Assembly (NCBI GenBank): GCA_903840235.1
Contig: CAIMFE010000249.1
Coordinates: 1-5,631 of the forward strand
Origin: an uncultured Opitutia bacterium
GTDB lineage: Bacteria > Verrucomicrobiota > Verrucomicrobiia > Opitutales > UBA953
Reading direction: 5' to 3'
DNA: 5,631 nt
Part shown: positions 3,804-5,631 of the stretch, piece by piece
How positions within the stretch are numbered: the first letter of the stretch is position 1
How the letters are laid out: each line of letters opens with the position of its first letter
Made by a program: the position numbers and the translations under genes
Notes under the pieces: model-generated
What the model saw: only the letters and a program-made list of their open reading frames with translations
What the model was told of the DNA's origin: nothing
Databases searched by the model: none

Positions 3804-5420
3804 ATGAAGGGAAAACAATTGCGAGGGAGGTGGGGAGTGTTTCTAAATAAATCGATGAAGGCGGCGTTGCTACTCTCTCTGGTCCTATTGAATGGATTGT
3901 GTGCGGCGGAGTTGCCGGTGTCGTTCGTGGGGAGTGGTCCAGAATTAAAATATTTAAAGACTGAGCGAGGGGATCAAGTTTGTGATTTCTCACATGCGGG
4001 ATACGGCGGTGGTGGCGTTCCATTTCCAACCTCGAACAATAAAAAAACTGTGGGTGCCGTCACAGGTGACGCGTCGGAGGCGATTCAATCAGCGATCAAT
4101 CAAGTTGCATCGATGCCATTAGTTGATGGCGTGCGTGGCACGGTCGAGTTGTCAGCTGGCACTTATAACTGTTCGAAAACTTTAGCCATTAAAACGAGCG
4201 GCATCATTTTAAAAGGTGCGGGTAGTTCGGCGGGTGGTACGGTGATTAAACTCACGGGCAAGCCGCATATTGCTATCATGATAGCGCATGAGGTGTCGCA
4301 GGGGGAGGGCAAAGACTCCAAGAAGAAATCCAAATCTGAAAATGGCGGCGAAGGAAGAATGAAGACGCTCTCCAAGCCCACTAAAATTACGGATGATTAT
4401 GTGCCATCGGGAAGCACGGTCATCAAAGTGCAATCAGCTTCGGGCCTAAAGGCTGGGGATACCATTCTGATTACGCGTGAGGCGAGCAAGGAGTGGATTC
4501 GTTTTATGGGGATGGATAATTTAATGGATGGCGGAAAGTTGGAGACTTGGATGAAGGAGGATGCGGAGATTAACTATTTACGGAAAATTAAATCGGTAAA
4601 AGGAGATGAAATTACTTTGGTGGTGCCGTTGACGGATTGTATTGATGCGAAATATTTAAATAAGTCGGGGGCAACGGTTACGAAGGTAGAGCCGCCGAAG
4701 AAGATTACGAAGTGTGGGGTGGAGAATTTTAAAATTGAGGCGCCGAACCCGGTGGGTGATTGGCGAGATGCACAGAATATCGGAGTCATCATTAACAACG
4801 CAGAAGATATTTGGATGAAGAATATAGGAATGAAGAATACTTTTCCGGATTTTCAGGTGGGCGAGGATTCATCGCGCGTAACGATCGAAGCCTTGAAGAG
4901 CGAGCATCCTGGGGAGATTAAGCAGAGTGAGAAATCGAATGGTTATGCTTCGTATGTGAGACTACTCGGGACGCAGGTTCTGATGAATAAATGCACGATG
5001 AGTGGGGATAATGCTTTTTATGTTTCAACCTCGAACACCGAATCGCAGTTGAATGTGATTTTAAATTCTACGTTTAACGGCGATGGATCTATCCAACCGC
5101 ATATGACTTGGTCGACCGGTTTACTGATTGATAATTGTAAGCTGAATCAGGGCGGAATTATTATACGCAATCGTGGCAAAGCGGGGTCGGGTCATGGTTG
5201 GACGATGGGCTGGTCGGTTGTTTGGAATTGTTCAGCGAAATCTATTACTGTGGAACAACCGCCTGGGGCTACTAACTGGTGTGTGGGATCGAGCGGAAAG
5301 TATGAAGTCGAAGATAAGGGCAAGAGCACTTGGCTATTTATGAAAGGGTCGTCAGTGACGCCGAGTAGTTTGTATCAGGCGCAGCTGGCAGCGCGCCTAG
5401 GGGACACGTGGGCAAGGTGA
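3804..5420 (+). CDS. Exported right-handed beta-helix protein, pectate-lyase-like
   Basis: 538 residues from ATG 3804. Signal peptide is MKAALLLSLVLLNGLCAA (about residues 18-35), cut before ELP. The mature start DFSHAGYGGGGVPFP, then GDASEAIQSAINQVA and GTVELSAGTYNCSKTLAIKTSGIILKGAG, is the usual opening of pectate-lyase-3-type beta-helices. A middle insert has a Lys-rich loop and GDTILITREASKEWI. The late block STGLLIDNCKLNQGGIIIRNRGKAGSGHGWTMGW and QPPGATNW resembles large secreted polysaccharide-active proteins of planctomycetes, Verrucomicrobiota and Bacteroidota. Catalytic residues and substrate are not assignable. GTG 3837, preceded by GGAGG at 3826-3830, is a strong alternative start, and ATG 3855 a weaker one. 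The frame opens earlier at GTG 3702, but that lies in a repeat hairpin. The final GDTWAR is translated repeat, so the native C-terminus seems lost. It is convergent with a probable sulfatase. Confidence 0.75.
   Translation: MKGKQLRGRWGVFLNKSMKAALLLSLVLLNGLCAAELPVSFVGSGPELKYLKTERGDQVCDFSHAGYGGGGVPFPTSNNKKTVGAVTGDASEAIQSAINQVASMPLVDGVRGTVELSAGTYNCSKTLAIKTSGIILKGAGSSAGGTVIKLTGKPHIAIMIAHEVSQGEGKDSKKKSKSENGGEGRMKTLSKPTKITDDYVPSGSTVIKVQSASGLKAGDTILITREASKEWIRFMGMDNLMDGGKLETWMKEDAEINYLRKIKSVKGDEITLVVPLTDCIDAKYLNKSGATVTKVEPPKKITKCGVENFKIEAPNPVGDWRDAQNIGVIINNAEDIWMKNIGMKNTFPDFQVGEDSSRVTIEALKSEHPGEIKQSEKSNGYASYVRLLGTQVLMNKCTMSGDNAFYVSTSNTESQLNVILNSTFNGDGSIQPHMTWSTGLLIDNCKLNQGGIIIRNRGKAGSGHGWTMGWSVVWNCSAKSITVEQPPGATNWCVGSSGKYEVEDKGKSTWLFMKGSSVTPSSLYQAQLAARLGDTWAR
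5377..5398. repeat. 9-bp hairpin with one bulge, 3-nt loop, at the end of the beta-helix gene
   Basis: AGGCGC-A-GCT (5377-5386, with A5383 bulged), loop GGC (5387-5389), AGCGCGCCT (5390-5398). AGGGGAC follows at 5399. Same placement and loop size as the 11-bp gene-end hairpins. Confidence 0.7.
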
Positions 5421-5475
5421 CACGGTGACAAGGGGAAACAAATTGAGGGGACACGGTGACATGGGGAGAGGCAAA
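5399..5475 (+). repeat. Intergenic G-rich mosaic repeat, tract G
   Basis: AGGGGACACG, GTGGGCAAG, GTGACACG, GTGACAAG, then a second start ATTGAGGGGACACGG and the end GGGGAGAGGCAAA. It supplies the last codons and TGA of the beta-helix gene. It closely resembles tract B, with an inner extra unit. Confidence 0.8.
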
Positions 5476-5510
5476 GATACATAGAGCGATGCAGTGGCGC
5501 CCCTACCTGA
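5476..5510. repeat. REP-like hairpin element, copy 3 (degenerate stem)
   Basis: GATACATAGA, then GCGAT (5486-5490), loop GCA, GTGGC (5494-5498) with one mismatch and one G-T pair, then GCCCCTACCTGA. Read on the minus strand it supplies the AGGTAGGGG that ends the sulfatase frame. Confidence 0.7.
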
Positions 5511-5631
5511 CTGGCAGTTGGGCGGAGGTGGATTGGAGCCACGCGTCTAACTTCTTCTTTAAACTATTTTTGATTTCAATTTCTGAATTGGATAGGTCGT
5601 GCGATTCACTGGGATCTTTTGCTAAATTATA
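5503..5631 (-). CDS. C-terminal end of a probable sulfatase (rest beyond window)
   Basis: 42 residues plus TAG, open to the right window edge; no start codon is inside the window. The visible sequence YNLAKDPSESHDLSNSE, then LKKKLDAWLQSTSAQLP, matches the usual tail of formylglycine-dependent sulfatases. In these the strand LY(D/N)L..DP.E..(N/D)L is followed by a helix with (L/M)..WL.... and a Gln-Leu/Met-Pro end. The active-site C/S-x-P-x-R motif would lie outside, so activity cannot be judged. The last residues, VR, and the stop come from the REP-like element (AGGTAGGGG on this strand), suggesting a slightly altered C-terminus. It is convergent with the beta-helix gene, and a shared role in sulfated polysaccharide breakdown is plausible. 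Confidence 0.65.
   Translation of the reverse strand, partial: YNLAKDPSESHDLSNSEIEIKNSLKKKLDAWLQSTSAQLPVR

Noticed and set aside
2871..4029. Minus-strand frames of about 120-130 codons over 2871-3257, 3431-3802 and 3631-4029, rich in Pro, Ser, Cys and Leu.
   Set aside because: They are translations of the intergenic repeat (strings like SPCPLA and PTCQLAH) and of the antisense of real genes, with no family resemblance.

Overview
The window looks like a piece of a Gram-negative chromosome from the PVC group, most likely Verrucomicrobiota (Opitutae-like). This is inferred from gene content: a Brp/Blh carotenoid dioxygenase, a C-terminal-Phe outer-membrane protein, a secreted beta-helix carbohydrate-active protein and a sulfatase end. 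Dense G-rich intergenic repeats also fit. No rRNA or marker gene is present to prove it. Base composition is moderate and the genes look native and intact for most of their length.

Layout. 1-801 (+): 3' part of a Brp/Blh beta-carotene 15,15'-dioxygenase, which makes retinal. 913-1284 and 1281-1559 (+): a toxin-first RelE/HigB-like plus XRE antitoxin pair with ATGA overlap. 1647-1883 (-): a small basic protein that reads like real coding sequence but has its start, and perhaps its stop, in repeat DNA. 2073-2918 (+): a small outer-membrane beta-barrel protein. 3119-3604 (+): an exported protein made of five 22-residue repeats. 3804-5420 (+): an exported right-handed beta-helix (pectate-lyase-like) protein. 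5503-5631 (-): the last 42 codons of a probable sulfatase. The last two suggest use of sulfated or pectin-like polysaccharides; the first suggests a retinal-based rhodopsin elsewhere in the genome. The genes are otherwise functionally unrelated and separately spaced, except the toxin-antitoxin pair.

The most unusual content lies between the genes. Every intergenic gap carries a tract in the same orientation. It begins AGGGGAC or AGGGGGC, continues as short mixed units (GTGACAAG, GTGGGCAAG, TTGGCACG, TTGGCAAG) and ends near GGGGAGAGGCAAA or GGGGAGATACAA. Many tract starts lie immediately 3' of a hairpin with a three-base loop whose stem differs every time. Four are free 7-bp hairpins. Others are built from the last codons of the neighbouring gene, two of them perfect 11-bp stems. 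In at least two genes the stop codon comes from the second hairpin arm or from the repeat. This points to a structure-dependent process (targeting of hairpins, or fold-back copying) behind repeat spread at gene 3' ends. A second, REP-like hairpin element (GATACA...GCGACGCAGTCGC...CCCCTACC) caps three of the tracts.
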